Source: Macromonas nakdongensis (GTDB lineage Bacteria > Pseudomonadota > Gammaproteobacteria > Burkholderiales > Burkholderiaceae_C). From it: a DNA stretch of 54,453 bases. The DNA lies in contig NZ_NWMV01000056.1 in assembly GCF_002837145.1 (NCBI RefSeq), positions 712 to 55,164 of the forward strand, read 5' to 3'. Made by a program: the position numbers and the translations under genes. Below are positions 8,799-17,170 of this stretch, piece by piece; the stretch's first letter is position 1, and every line of letters begins with the position of its first letter. The notes below the pieces were generated by a model. That model had not been told where the DNA came from, ran no database searches, and saw only the letters and a list, made by a program, of their open reading frames with translations.

Positions 8799-9275
8799 AT
8801 GGAAACATTGGACAAATTCGACCTCGCCATCCTGCAACACCTGCAGGCCGACGGGCGCCTGACCAACACCGAACTGGCGCAACGCGTCGGCCTGTCGGCG
8901 GCGCCCTGCTGGCGCCGGGTGCGCGCGCTGGAAGAGGCCGGCTACATCACCGGCTACCGCGCCGTGCTCGACCGGCGCAAGATCGGCCTGGGCGTGCTCG
9001 CCTTCGTGCGGCTGGACGCCGAACGCAACACCGGCGACGCCACCCGCGCGCTGGAAGATGCCATCCGCCAGCTGCCGGAGGTGATCTCCTGCCACTACAT
9101 CAGCGGGGCCGGCACGTTCGAGATCCAGGTCGTAGCCGCCGACCTGGACAGCTTCTCCCGCTTCGCCCTGCAGCGCCTGATCAACCTGCCGAACGTGAAG
9201 GACCTGCACACCAGTTTTTCGCTGGGCGAGGTCCAGACCGCCGGCACCCTGCCGCTGACACATCTGGTCACGTAA
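8799..9275 (+). CDS. Lrp/AsnC family transcriptional regulator
   Basis: Feast/famine DNA-binding regulator. The ATG at 8799 gives 158 residues starting METLDKFDLAILQHLQADGR, the standard Lrp N-terminus. A start at 8733 would add 22 non-homologous residues. Residues 1-60 form the winged helix-turn-helix (LTNTELAQRVGLSAAPCWRRVRALEEAGYI), followed by a RAM-type ligand and oligomerisation domain (ISGAGTFEIQVVAADLDSF near 105-125). It is divergent from the indolepyruvate oxidoreductase and has a palindrome directly in front of it. It therefore likely controls that enzyme in response to an amino acid or 2-oxoacid, and itself. The effector is unknown. Confidence 0.9.
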   Translation: METLDKFDLAILQHLQADGRLTNTELAQRVGLSAAPCWRRVRALEEAGYITGYRAVLDRRKIGLGVLAFVRLDAERNTGDATRALEDAIRQLPEVISCHYISGAGTFEIQVVAADLDSFSRFALQRLINLPNVKDLHTSFSLGEVQTAGTLPLTHLVT

Positions 9276-9336
9276 GGGCGCCCGGGCGCGGGGTCGGCCG
9301 CTGGTACAGTACGGCCACCACTCGCCTGCCACCGCT

Positions 9337-12234
9337 TTGTCGATTCGCCTCCTGTTGCTCAACCTGGTCACCGCGCTCGTTTACGGCGGCAGCGGCTGGG
9401 CTTCTTTGCAGGTGTCGATCCCGCCGGACTACATCTCCATCATCTTCATCGCGGCGGGCATGTCCCTGGGCGCCGTCCTGGTGGGCGGCCCCCGGTTGCT
9501 GCCAGGGGTGGTCGCAGGGGGCTTGCTGGTGCAGTGGCTGGCGCACGCGCAATCGGGCTTGCCGGACTGGACCTGGGCCCTGCTCGTCACTCCCCTGGGG
9601 GCCGCGCTGATGGCCTGGACCACCGCCTGGGCGGTGCGGCGCTGGGTGGGCTACCCGTCGGCGCTCGACCAGCCCCGACAAGCGGTGCTGATGTTCTTCC
9701 TCGTCATCCCGCTGTGCACGGTGATCAACGCCAGCCTCTCGGTGCCGGTGCTGGTGCTTGAAGGCGTGGTGCCCCACAACGAAGCCTGGTTCAGCTGGTG
9801 GACCTGGTGGCTGGCCGACACCCTGGGCACGGTGCTTTTCACCCCGCTGGTGCTGGTGCTCTTCGGCGCCCCCGCCGATGCCTGGCGGCCGCGCCTGCGC
9901 ACGGTGGCCCTGCCCATGGCGGTGGCCCTGGTGCTGGTCGCCGGCATGCTGCAACTGCTCAACGCCAACCAGCAGCGCCACCTGGACGACCAGTTCACCG
10001 AAGCCGGCCAGGACCTGGCGCTGCGCCTGCAACGCCGCTTCGACGCACAGATCGACAGCGTCGAGGCCATCGCCAAACTGATGGAGATGGCCCCGCACAT
10101 GGACCAGCAGGCCTTCGAATCGGCCACGCGCCTGTGGCTCAACCGCTACCCCGGCACCCAGAATTACGGCTGGAGCCCGTACGTTCCTGCCGCCCAGCGC
10201 TGGCATTACGAGGAAGTCTCGCCTGGCCTCAACATCCTGGGCCGCAACCCGGCCGGACACACCTCGCCCGCACCCCAGGCCGACAGCCACCTGCCCATCA
10301 CCTGGGTGGTGCCATTGAACAGCAACCTCTCGGTGCTGGGGCTGGACGTGGGCATGCTCCCCGTCACCGCGGCCACGGTCCAGGCCACCCTGGCCAGCGG
10401 CCGCCCCGAAGTCACCGAAGGTTTCCGGCTGGTGCAGGAATCGGGAGAACAGCGGGCGGTGGTGGTCTACCAGGCGGTGCGCGCCAACGGCGGTGGCCCG
10501 CACCCCCTGGGAGTGGTGTCGGCCGTGTTCCGCATGGACGACGTGCTGGCCGCCGTGCTCGGCTCCTTCCAGCACGGCCCCCTGACGCTGTGCCTGGTCG
10601 ACCAGCGGGCCGCCCCGGCCAACCGCCGCCTGTCGGGTGCCGTCGGCTGCGACACCCACGCCGCCACCCAGTCCGACCGCGACCGCTGGCAAGACGGCTG
10701 GCCGCTGCGCTTTGCCGACCGCGACTGGACCCTCCATGTCCGGGCCGACAGCCAGTTCTGGGCCGGCAGCGCCCTTGAAAGCGGCTGGGTTTCCACGGCC
10801 GCGGGCCTGGTGGCGGTGTCCATGCTGGGCACCTTCCTGATCGTCATGACCGGGCAAGGCCGGCGCACCGCCCAGCTGGTCGACGAACGCACCCACGAGC
10901 TGGCCCGCAGCAACGCCACCCTGATGCAGCTGGCGCATTTCGACGCCCTCACCGGCCTGGCCAACCGCGCCTTCTGGACCGAACAGGCCGAAGCCACCCT
11001 GGAAGCCGCCCGGCACAACGGCAAGCACGTGGCTGTGCTGTTCCTCGATCTGGACCGCTTCAAACACGTCAACGACAGCCTGGGCCACACCCAGGGCGAT
11101 CAGTTGCTGGTGACCGTCAGCGCCCGTATCCAGGCCTGCCTGCGCACCCGCGACGTGCTGGCCCGCCTGGGTGGCGACGAGTTCGTCGCCCTGCTGCCCT
11201 GGGTGCGCGGCCGCGACGGTGCCGCCACCGTCGCGCGCAAGGTCGCCCAGGCGCTGTCGGAACCGATCGTGCTGGACCGCATGCAGGTCACCGTCACCGC
11301 CAGCGTCGGGGTGGCGCTTTACCCGGACCACGGCGAGGCGGTCGACGCCCTGCTGCGCCACGCCGACACCGCCATGTACGCGGCCAAGGCCGCCGGCCGC
11401 AACCAGTGGCGCTTTTTCGAACCGGAAATGCACGAACACGTCTCGCGGCGCCTGGCGATCGAATCCGGCCTGCGCATGGCGCTGGACACCGGCGCCCCCG
11501 AACTCTACGTGGCCTACCAGCCCCAGGTGGAGGCCTCCAGCGGGCAGGTGGTCGGCCTGGAGGCCCTGCTGCGCTGGCAGCACCCCGAACTGGGGACCAT
11601 CTCCCCGCAGGAATTCATCCCCGTGGCCGAAGAATCGGGCGTGATCGAGCGCCTCGGGCTGTGGCTGCTGACCCGTGTGTGCCAGCAGATCCAGGCCTGG
11701 GCCGAGGGCCCCGACGCGGCGCGGATGGCCGCCCTGACCGTGGCGGTCAACGTCTCGGCCATGGAGTTCAACCGCCCGCACTTCATGGACCACGTGCACC
11801 GGGCACTGGCCCAGATGCAGCAACCGGCCAGCCGGCTGGAGCTGGAAATCACCGAAAGCCTGCTGGTCCACGCCAACACCGAACTCAACGACCGCATGCA
11901 CCAGCTCACCGCCCTCGGCATGGGCCTGAGCCTGGACGACTTCGGCACCGGCTACTCCAGCCTGGGTTACCTCAAACGCCTGCCCCTGAGCAAGCTCAAG
12001 ATCGACCGTTCCTTCGTGTGCGGCATCCCCGGCGACCCGGAAGACGAGGCCATCATCCGCGCCACCCTGTCGATGGCGCACGACCTGGGCCTGGTGGTGG
12101 TGGCCGAAGGGGTGGAAACCGCCACGCAGCGCGACTTTTTGCTGCGCCACGGCTGCGAGATGCTGCAGGGCTGGCTCTACGCCAAGGCCCTGCCGCCGGA
12201 CGAACTGGTGGCCTGGCTGCGCCAACGGCCCTGA
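9337..12234 (+). CDS. MASE1-CHASE-GGDEF-EAL membrane protein (c-di-GMP turnover)
   Basis: Bifunctional-looking cyclic-di-GMP enzyme of 965 residues. TTG at 9337 (protein MSIRLLLLNLV) is the only sensible start; no ATG or GTG lies in frame just upstream. Order: MASE1-type membrane sensor (about 1-200), periplasmic CHASE domain (about 210-470) with a second membrane helix near 485-505, GGDEF domain (intact GGDEF at 612-616, with an RxxD inhibitory site, RTRD, at 603-606), then EAL domain (EALLRW at 742, ELEITES near 835, LDDFG near 866, AEGVET near 923). All visible catalytic motifs are intact, so both synthesis and hydrolysis are possible. It could supply or remove the c-di-GMP read by LapD at 35751. 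Confidence 0.93.
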   Translation: MSIRLLLLNLVTALVYGGSGWASLQVSIPPDYISIIFIAAGMSLGAVLVGGPRLLPGVVAGGLLVQWLAHAQSGLPDWTWALLVTPLGAALMAWTTAWAVRRWVGYPSALDQPRQAVLMFFLVIPLCTVINASLSVPVLVLEGVVPHNEAWFSWWTWWLADTLGTVLFTPLVLVLFGAPADAWRPRLRTVALPMAVALVLVAGMLQLLNANQQRHLDDQFTEAGQDLALRLQRRFDAQIDSVEAIAKLMEMAPHMDQQAFESATRLWLNRYPGTQNYGWSPYVPAAQRWHYEEVSPGLNILGRNPAGHTSPAPQADSHLPITWVVPLNSNLSVLGLDVGMLPVTAATVQATLASGRPEVTEGFRLVQESGEQRAVVVYQAVRANGGGPHPLGVVSAVFRMDDVLAAVLGSFQHGPLTLCLVDQRAAPANRRLSGAVGCDTHAATQSDRDRWQDGWPLRFADRDWTLHVRADSQFWAGSALESGWVSTAAGLVAVSMLGTFLIVMTGQGRRTAQLVDERTHELARSNATLMQLAHFDALTGLANRAFWTEQAEATLEAARHNGKHVAVLFLDLDRFKHVNDSLGHTQGDQLLVTVSARIQACLRTRDVLARLGGDEFVALLPWVRGRDGAATVARKVAQALSEPIVLDRMQVTVTASVGVALYPDHGEAVDALLRHADTAMYAAKAAGRNQWRFFEPEMHEHVSRRLAIESGLRMALDTGAPELYVAYQPQVEASSGQVVGLEALLRWQHPELGTISPQEFIPVAEESGVIERLGLWLLTRVCQQIQAWAEGPDAARMAALTVAVNVSAMEFNRPHFMDHVHRALAQMQQPASRLELEITESLLVHANTELNDRMHQLTALGMGLSLDDFGTGYSSLGYLKRLPLSKLKIDRSFVCGIPGDPEDEAIIRATLSMAHDLGLVVVAEGVETATQRDFLLRHGCEMLQGWLYAKALPPDELVAWLRQRP

Positions 12235-12264
12235 ACCGGCCGCGGCCACGCCGCCTCTGGTGGT

Positions 12265-12954
12265 TCAGCCCAGGTGCCGGCCCAAGAAAGCCAGGGTGCG
12301 TTCTCGCGCCAGTTGCGCCGACGGGGCGTGGAAAGACCCACGCTGGTCGCAGTTGAAACCGTGGTGTGCCGGGTAGGTGTGCACCTCGACCGCCGGGTGG
12401 CGGGCGGCGAAGGCCGCCACCGTGTCCATCGGGATCCACTGGTCCTGCTCGGCAAAATGGGCCAGCACCGGACACGCCGGCGTGCGTGCGGCTTCCTCGG
12501 GCGTGGTCATGCCGCCACCGTAGTAGGGCACCGCCGCGGCCAGCCCTTGCAACAGACAAGCGCTGCGCCAGGTCAGCAGCCCGCCCCAGCAATAGCCCAC
12601 CACCGCCACCTTGCCGCCGCTCAATTGCGCGGCGTGGTCCACCGCGGCCTGGATGTCGGGCATCACTCCCGGAGCCGGCAAGGCCTCCACCGCGGTCTTG
12701 TGGCCGAAACCGGTCGCCATGTCGGCGTCGGTGTAGCCCAGCTCCACCCCGGGCCGCACCCGGTGGAAGGTGGACGGTGCCACCGCCACGTAACCGGCGG
12801 CCGCATAGCCATCGGCCACGGCGCGGATGTGGCTGTTGACACCAAAAATCTCCTGCAACACCACCACCGCACCGCGCGGCGCGCCGGAGGGTTGGGCCAC
12901 ATAGGCCGGCACACGCACGCCGTCGGCGGCGGTCAGATCGACAAAAACACCCAT
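12265..12954 (-). CDS. Dienelactone hydrolase family protein
   Basis: Alpha/beta hydrolase of the dienelactone hydrolase family, cytoplasmic, 229 residues. The ATG at 12954 (MGVFVDLTAADGV) is preceded by an AGAGGAG ribosome site. The catalytic triad is visible: Cys122 in the nucleophile elbow GYCWGG, Asp171 in AEQDQWIP, and His198 in PAHHGFNCD. The conserved Glu of LQEIFGVN is at 35. Family members cleave dienelactones in chloroaromatic breakdown, but many are general esterases. No aromatic pathway genes are nearby, so the physiological substrate is open. It ends 30 bases from the convergent GGDEF-EAL gene. Confidence 0.88.
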   Translation of the reverse strand: MGVFVDLTAADGVRVPAYVAQPSGAPRGAVVVLQEIFGVNSHIRAVADGYAAAGYVAVAPSTFHRVRPGVELGYTDADMATGFGHKTAVEALPAPGVMPDIQAAVDHAAQLSGGKVAVVGYCWGGLLTWRSACLLQGLAAAVPYYGGGMTTPEEAARTPACPVLAHFAEQDQWIPMDTVAAFAARHPAVEVHTYPAHHGFNCDQRGSFHAPSAQLARERTLAFLGRHLG

Positions 12955-13071
12955 GGATTCGCACTCCTCTGCCCGGTCGGGGCCAAAAACCAGCACACAG
13001 CGTAGCGCAAATGCGGGTCCGGCACGGTGCCGCGGTTGGCAAGCCCCCTGGGTGGCCCGACAATGCCGGGC

Positions 13072-13692
13072 ATGGACCTCAAACCCCTCGTCACCCTGCT
13101 GGCCATCGTCAACCCGCTGGCCATCGTCCCCTTTTTCATCCACTACACCATGGGATTTTCCGACGAGCAGCGGCGGCGCACGGTGCTGATCTCGTCGTTC
13201 AGTGCCTTTGCCGTGATCGCCGCGTCGGCGCTGCTGGGCCTGCAGATCCTGGACTTCTTCAGCATCTCGCTGGCCAGCTTCCAGGTCGGCGGTGGCATGC
13301 TGCTGCTGACCTCGGCGCTGGCCATGCTCAACGCCCAGCCGGCCGAGGCCAAAACCAACCAGGCCGAAGTGGACGACGCGTCCTCGCGCGCCTCCATCGC
13401 CGTCGTGCCACTGACCATCCCGCTGCTGACCGGCCCGGCCACCATGTCCACCGTGGTGATTTACGCCGACCAGGCCAAGACCCTGCTGCAGCACGTGGCG
13501 CTGGCCGGTTACGGCATCGTGGTGGCGCTGGCCACGGCGGTGTGCTTCACCCTGGCCGAGCCGATCGCCCGGGTGCTGGGCAAGACCGGCATCAACGTCA
13601 TGACCCGGCTGATGGGCCTGATCCTGGCGGCCTTGGCGGTGGAAGTGATGGCCACCGGCCTGACCAAGCTGTTCCCGGCCCTGGCCGGCTGA
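13072..13692 (+). CDS. MarC/YhgN family integral membrane protein
   Basis: Inner-membrane protein with about six helices, 206 residues, of the MarC family. Despite the historic name, family members have no proven transport substrate. Seen: MDLKPLVTLLAIVNPLAIVPFF, the typical MarC N-terminus with the conserved NP; a central loop VVPLTIPLLTGPATMSTVV, which is the family signature TiPlltGPG/A; and a C-terminal NVMTRLMGLILAALAVEV helix. ATG 13072 is preferred to ATG 13063 because the family begins directly with this membrane helix. Neither has a strong ribosome site. It is divergent from the dienelactone hydrolase. Confidence 0.85.
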   Translation: MDLKPLVTLLAIVNPLAIVPFFIHYTMGFSDEQRRRTVLISSFSAFAVIAASALLGLQILDFFSISLASFQVGGGMLLLTSALAMLNAQPAEAKTNQAEVDDASSRASIAVVPLTIPLLTGPATMSTVVIYADQAKTLLQHVALAGYGIVVALATAVCFTLAEPIARVLGKTGINVMTRLMGLILAALAVEVMATGLTKLFPALAG

Positions 13693-13694
13693 GG

Positions 13695-14138
13695 CTAGTC
13701 GGCGTCGGTATCGACCGGCTTGACGAAGGTGATCGGCACCGGAGACCGCTCCAGCATCGCCTGCGACACCGAGCCCAGCCAGGCGCTGCGCACCCGGCCC
13801 TTGCCGTGGCTGCCCATGACGATGGCCTGACAGCCCTGAGCCTCCTGCACCTCCAGCAGGGTGGTGACCACATCACCGGTGGCCAGCACGTCCACGTGCG
13901 GCACCCCGGCGCCCTGGGCCATGGCGATGGCCGGTGCCAGCATGTCGCGGCCGGCCGCTTCGGCCACCTGGGCCAGGGCTTCGGTGTCGTGCAGGGTGAC
14001 CAGTTCGTACACCGAGGCCGGCTCCTGCACGTTGACCAACACCAGCTCGGTGCGCAAACCGGCCACCGCCAGCTGGATGGCGTGGCTCACGGCGCGCATC
14101 GACAGGCTCGACCCATCCACGGGAATCAAGAGCTTCAT
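13695..14138 (-). CDS. Universal stress protein (UspA family)
   Basis: Cytoplasmic single-domain universal stress protein, 147 residues, starting MKLLIPVDGSSLSMRAV at ATG 14138 with a strong GGAGAGGA ribosome site. The ATP-binding motif G-2x-G-9x-G-S is present near residues 113-127 (GSHGKGRVRSAWLGS), so it belongs to the nucleotide-binding subgroup. It stops two bases after the convergent marC-like gene and is transcribed away from the CoA-transferase. Its role in stress survival is known only at family level. Confidence 0.9.
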   Translation of the reverse strand: MKLLIPVDGSSLSMRAVSHAIQLAVAGLRTELVLVNVQEPASVYELVTLHDTEALAQVAEAAGRDMLAPAIAMAQGAGVPHVDVLATGDVVTTLLEVQEAQGCQAIVMGSHGKGRVRSAWLGSVSQAMLERSPVPITFVKPVDTDAD

Positions 14139-14336
14139 GGTTCCTCTCCTCGTTGGTACCGGCACCGCCGGTGGTCGGCCCACCCACGCGGTGCACGACA
14201 GCCCCATCATAGACCGCCCCGCCCGACCCGCACAGGGGGCCGGCATTGCCGCGACAATTCCCCCCATGCACACGCACGCCCACCTTCGCTGCCCCGGCCC
14301 CCGCCCCCGTCTGCTGAACGCCCTGGAGGCCCGCAC

Positions 14337-15728
14337 ATGACCACCCCCCTGCCCCTGCAAGGTGTCAAGGTGCTGGAGTTGGGCCAGCTCATCGCCGGGC
14401 CCTTCGCCGCCAAGACCCTGGGCGACTTCGGCGCCGATGTGATCAAGGTCGAGCCCCCCGGCGGCGGCGACCCGCTGCGCCAGTGGCGGCTGCTGCGCAA
14501 CGGCACCTCGGTCTGGTGGGAGGTGCAGTCGCGCAACAAGCGCTCGGTCTGCCTGGACCTGCGCACGCCCGAGGGCCAGGCCGCGGTGCGCCAGTTGGCG
14601 ACCGAGGCCGACGTGCTGATCGAGAACTTCAAGCCCGGCACCCTGGAACAGTGGGGCCTGGGCTGGGACGCGCTGCACGCCCTCAACCCGAAGCTGGTGA
14701 TGCTGCGCCTGTCCGGCTACGGCCAGACCGGCCCCTACGCGCACAAACCCGGCTTCGGCATTCTGGGCGAGGCCATGGGCGGCCTGCGCCACCTCACCGG
14801 CGAACCCGGCCGCGTGCCGGTGCGCACCGGCGTGTCCATCGGCGACTCGATCGCGGCGCTCCACGGCGTCATCGGCGTGCTCATGGCCCTCTACCACCGC
14901 ACCGCCCACGGCGGCCAGGGCCAGGTGGTGGACGTGGCCCTGTACGAAAGCGTGTTCAACCTGATGGAAAGCCTGCTGCCCGAGTACGACGCCTTCGGCA
15001 CCGTGCGCGAGCGCGCCGGCAGCGCCCTGCCCGGCATCGCCCCGTCCAACGCCTACCGCTGCGCCGACGGCGGCTACGTGCTCATCGGCGGCAATGGCGA
15101 CAGCATCTTCAAACGGCTGATGCACGCCATTGGGCGCGCCGATTTGGCCGACGACCCCGACCTGGCCCGCAACGACGGCCGCGCGCGCCGCGCCAGCGAA
15201 CTGGACCAGGCCATCGAAGCCTGGACCCTGCAACACACGGTGGACGACACGGTGCGCCACCTCGATGCCGCCAGTGTGCCGGCCGGACGCATCTATACCG
15301 CCGCCGACATCGCCCACGACCCGCAGTACTTGGCACGCGAGATGGTGCTACAGACCACCGCCCGCGACGGCCAGCCCCTCAAGGTGCCCGGCATCGTCCC
15401 CAAGCTCGGTGCCACGCCCGGCCGCTTGCAGCACCCCGCCCCCCAGCTGGGTGAACACACCCAGGACGTGCTGCAGGCCCAGGCCTGGCCCGCACGCGCC
15501 CCCGAGACCCCACCCATGACCGACACCGCCACCGAAGACCGCCTGGTCAACCTCGAAATCAAAACCGGCCTGAGCGACGACTGGCTGGAACGCCTGAACG
15601 AGCAGGTCTACCGCCAGCAACTGCAGATCGAACGGCTGCAACAGGAAGTGGCCCGCCTGACCCACCGGCTGGAAGACCAGCCCGGCACCTTCCACAGCCT
15701 GCGCGACGAGTTGCCGCCGCATTACTGA
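14337..15728 (+). CDS. Class III CoA-transferase (CaiB/BaiF type) running in frame into SlyX
   Basis: Residues 1-393 are a full-length family III CoA-transferase, which moves CoA between carboxylic acids. Seen: LQGVKVLELGQLIAGPFA, GADVIKVEPP, the nucleophile region SIGDSIAALHG with Asp170, and the usual terminal block PQLGEHTQDVL. ATG 14337 has GGAGG eight bases upstream. No stop codon follows. The frame passes straight through the SlyX start (15516) to the shared stop at 15728, a predicted 463-residue fusion. The expected layout would be an ATGA overlap one frame over (TGA at 15517-15519). A one-base change in the C-rich run at 15497-15515 would restore it. Either a true fusion or a sequence error. 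CoA substrate unknown. Confidence 0.88.
   Translation: MTTPLPLQGVKVLELGQLIAGPFAAKTLGDFGADVIKVEPPGGGDPLRQWRLLRNGTSVWWEVQSRNKRSVCLDLRTPEGQAAVRQLATEADVLIENFKPGTLEQWGLGWDALHALNPKLVMLRLSGYGQTGPYAHKPGFGILGEAMGGLRHLTGEPGRVPVRTGVSIGDSIAALHGVIGVLMALYHRTAHGGQGQVVDVALYESVFNLMESLLPEYDAFGTVRERAGSALPGIAPSNAYRCADGGYVLIGGNGDSIFKRLMHAIGRADLADDPDLARNDGRARRASELDQAIEAWTLQHTVDDTVRHLDAASVPAGRIYTAADIAHDPQYLAREMVLQTTARDGQPLKVPGIVPKLGATPGRLQHPAPQLGEHTQDVLQAQAWPARAPETPPMTDTATEDRLVNLEIKTGLSDDWLERLNEQVYRQQLQIERLQQEVARLTHRLEDQPGTFHSLRDELPPHY
15516..15728 (+). CDS. slyX: SlyX family protein
   Basis: Small coiled-coil protein, 70 residues from ATG 15516 (MTDTATEDRLVNLEIKTGL). Seen: the SlyX pattern of a first helix RLVNLEIKTGLSDD, then a heptad-rich helix (QLQIERLQQEVARLTHRLED) and the typical end DELPPHY. 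It may be made from its own start, with a weak GAG ribosome site, or only as the tail of the CoA-transferase fusion, because the two share a frame with no stop between them. SlyX has no established biochemical function. Confidence 0.8.
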   Translation: MTDTATEDRLVNLEIKTGLSDDWLERLNEQVYRQQLQIERLQQEVARLTHRLEDQPGTFHSLRDELPPHY

Positions 15729-15743
15729 ACGGCAGCACCCGAC

Positions 15744-16163
15744 TCAAATGGGCGGTTTGAACAGGCCCAGCAAGGCCAGGCAACCGTCGGGGTCGTGCTG
15801 GAAAGCCGTGGGCCAGGACGGGGTGTTCATCAGGTGCGAAAACCCGGGCGTGGCCAGCACCGCCGGGTCGGACAGGTTGCGGAACCCCATCGACCACTCG
15901 GGGAACAAGCGCTGCTCGGCCTCGCCTTCCAGCAACACCAGGGTGCGGGTGTGGCGCGGGTCGCGCTCGATGGTGGCGAACAGGGCTCGCACCGCCTCGC
16001 GTTCGCCCTCCAGCAGTTGGATGAAGTCGCCGTCCCGGTACAGCAGCAGGCCGGAAATGCCCAGCCGCTGGTTCTTTTCACGGGCCCGGGTCAGCAGCGC
16101 CAGCAGCGCGTCCGCGTCCATGGGCGCGGTGGCGGCGCTGACGTAAACCATGCGGTAAACCAT
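15744..16163 (-). CDS. Stand-alone BLUF blue-light sensor protein
   Basis: Flavin-binding photoreceptor of 139 residues, a BLUF domain plus a short C-terminal extension. Start at ATG 16163 (MVYRMVYVSAATAP) keeps the normal BLUF beginning; a second ATG four codons in is possible. The flavin-site residues are all present: Tyr7, Asn31 (REKNQRLGISGLLLY), Gln49 (GDFIQLLEGE), Trp90 and Met92 (PEWSMGF). Their spacing of 24, 18, 41 and 2 is identical to AppA (Tyr21, Asn45, Gln63, Trp104, Met106). No output domain is fused. The gene for a free EAL protein ends only upstream-adjacent (16183, same strand), suggesting a two-piece version of BLUF-EAL phosphodiesterases such as BlrP1. Confidence 0.93.
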   Translation of the reverse strand: MVYRMVYVSAATAPMDADALLALLTRAREKNQRLGISGLLLYRDGDFIQLLEGEREAVRALFATIERDPRHTRTLVLLEGEAEQRLFPEWSMGFRNLSDPAVLATPGFSHLMNTPSWPTAFQHDPDGCLALLGLFKPPI

Positions 16164-16182
16164 CCTCTCGGGTTCCCTTCAC

Positions 16183-16962
16183 TCAGGCGTAACGCAGGTC
16201 GGGCTCGGGCAGCGACTCCAGGCCCGGGCGCGCCAGCAAGTAGCCCTGGAACAGGGTCACGCCCATCTGGCGCAGGGTGTCCAGTTCTTCGGGGCGCTCC
16301 ACCCCTTCGGCCACGATCTTGCAGCCCAGCGCCTGGCAGGTGCCGACCACCCCGCTGACGATGGCGCGCCGCACCGCGTCGCGGTCGATGTCGCGCGTCA
16401 GGGCCATGTCGAGCTTGACCAGGTGCGGCTGGAATTCGGCCAGCAGGTTCAGGCCCGAATAGCCGGCCCCGAAATCGTCGATGGCGGTCAGGAAACCGCG
16501 CTGCTGGTAGTCCTTGATGATGCGCAGGGCGTGCGCCGGGTTCTGGATTTTTTCCGACTCGGTCAGCTCGAAAATCAGGCGTTCCGGCGGAAAGCCCACC
16601 TTGTGGGCGGCGGCCAGCGTCAGGCGGATGCAGGTGGCCGGTTCGTACACCGCGTTGGGCAGGAAATTGATGGACAGGTGCGCGTCCATGCCCAGGCGCT
16701 GCGCGGTTTCAATGGCCAGCACCCGGCAGGTCTGGTCGAAGGCGTACAGATCTTCGGGCTTGACCGCGCCCAGCACCTCGGCCGCCGAAGCGCCGTTGGC
16801 CCCGCGGACCAGGGCCTCGTAAGCGAACACGGTGCGGGCGTCCAGGTCCACGATGGGCTGAAATGCCATCTTCAGGGGGATGGCAAAAGGCCGGGTGTCG
16901 CGACAGCGGATGCAGCCCTTCACGTCCTGGTCGGCATCGGCAAAAAAACGGGACAAATACAT
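16183..16962 (-). CDS. Free-standing EAL domain c-di-GMP phosphodiesterase
   Basis: Soluble EAL protein predicted to hydrolyse c-di-GMP to pGpG. Start at ATG 16962 (MYLSRFFADADQD) has a G-rich ribosome site; upstream ATGs at 16998 and 17043 are less favoured. The product is 259 residues. A short N-terminus carries a Cys-X2-Cys pair (C17, C20) before the EAL domain. Catalytic residues are complete: Glu49 in EALVRG, Asn99 in NFLPN, Glu132 in ELTESE, Asp162-Asp163 in IDDFG, Lys183 in VKLDM, Glu219 in AEGVE and Gln239. It is first in a probable two-gene operon with the BLUF gene (19 bases apart) and divergent from a chemoreceptor. Confidence 0.9.
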   Translation of the reverse strand: MYLSRFFADADQDVKGCIRCRDTRPFAIPLKMAFQPIVDLDARTVFAYEALVRGANGASAAEVLGAVKPEDLYAFDQTCRVLAIETAQRLGMDAHLSINFLPNAVYEPATCIRLTLAAAHKVGFPPERLIFELTESEKIQNPAHALRIIKDYQQRGFLTAIDDFGAGYSGLNLLAEFQPHLVKLDMALTRDIDRDAVRRAIVSGVVGTCQALGCKIVAEGVERPEELDTLRQMGVTLFQGYLLARPGLESLPEPDLRYA

Positions 16963-17170
16963 CTCACCACCCCCGGCCGTGGGGTACAGCACGGCCATGC
17001 AACCAATCCAACGGCACCAGCGGCACCCACAATGGGCAGACATGTCAGTTATGCAGGCTGATCCACGTCTGTAACCGAGTCAGGATACACGACAACGGGG
17101 TGTTTTGTCTGGGCAGGCACCACCCGAGGGCGGGCAGCTCCATAATGGGGCCACACTTTGAGGGGCTCCC

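Noticed and set aside
9268-12249. 993-codon open frame on the minus strand opposite the GGDEF-EAL gene
   Set aside because: Its composition is that of an antisense shadow, and the plus-strand protein has complete known domains.
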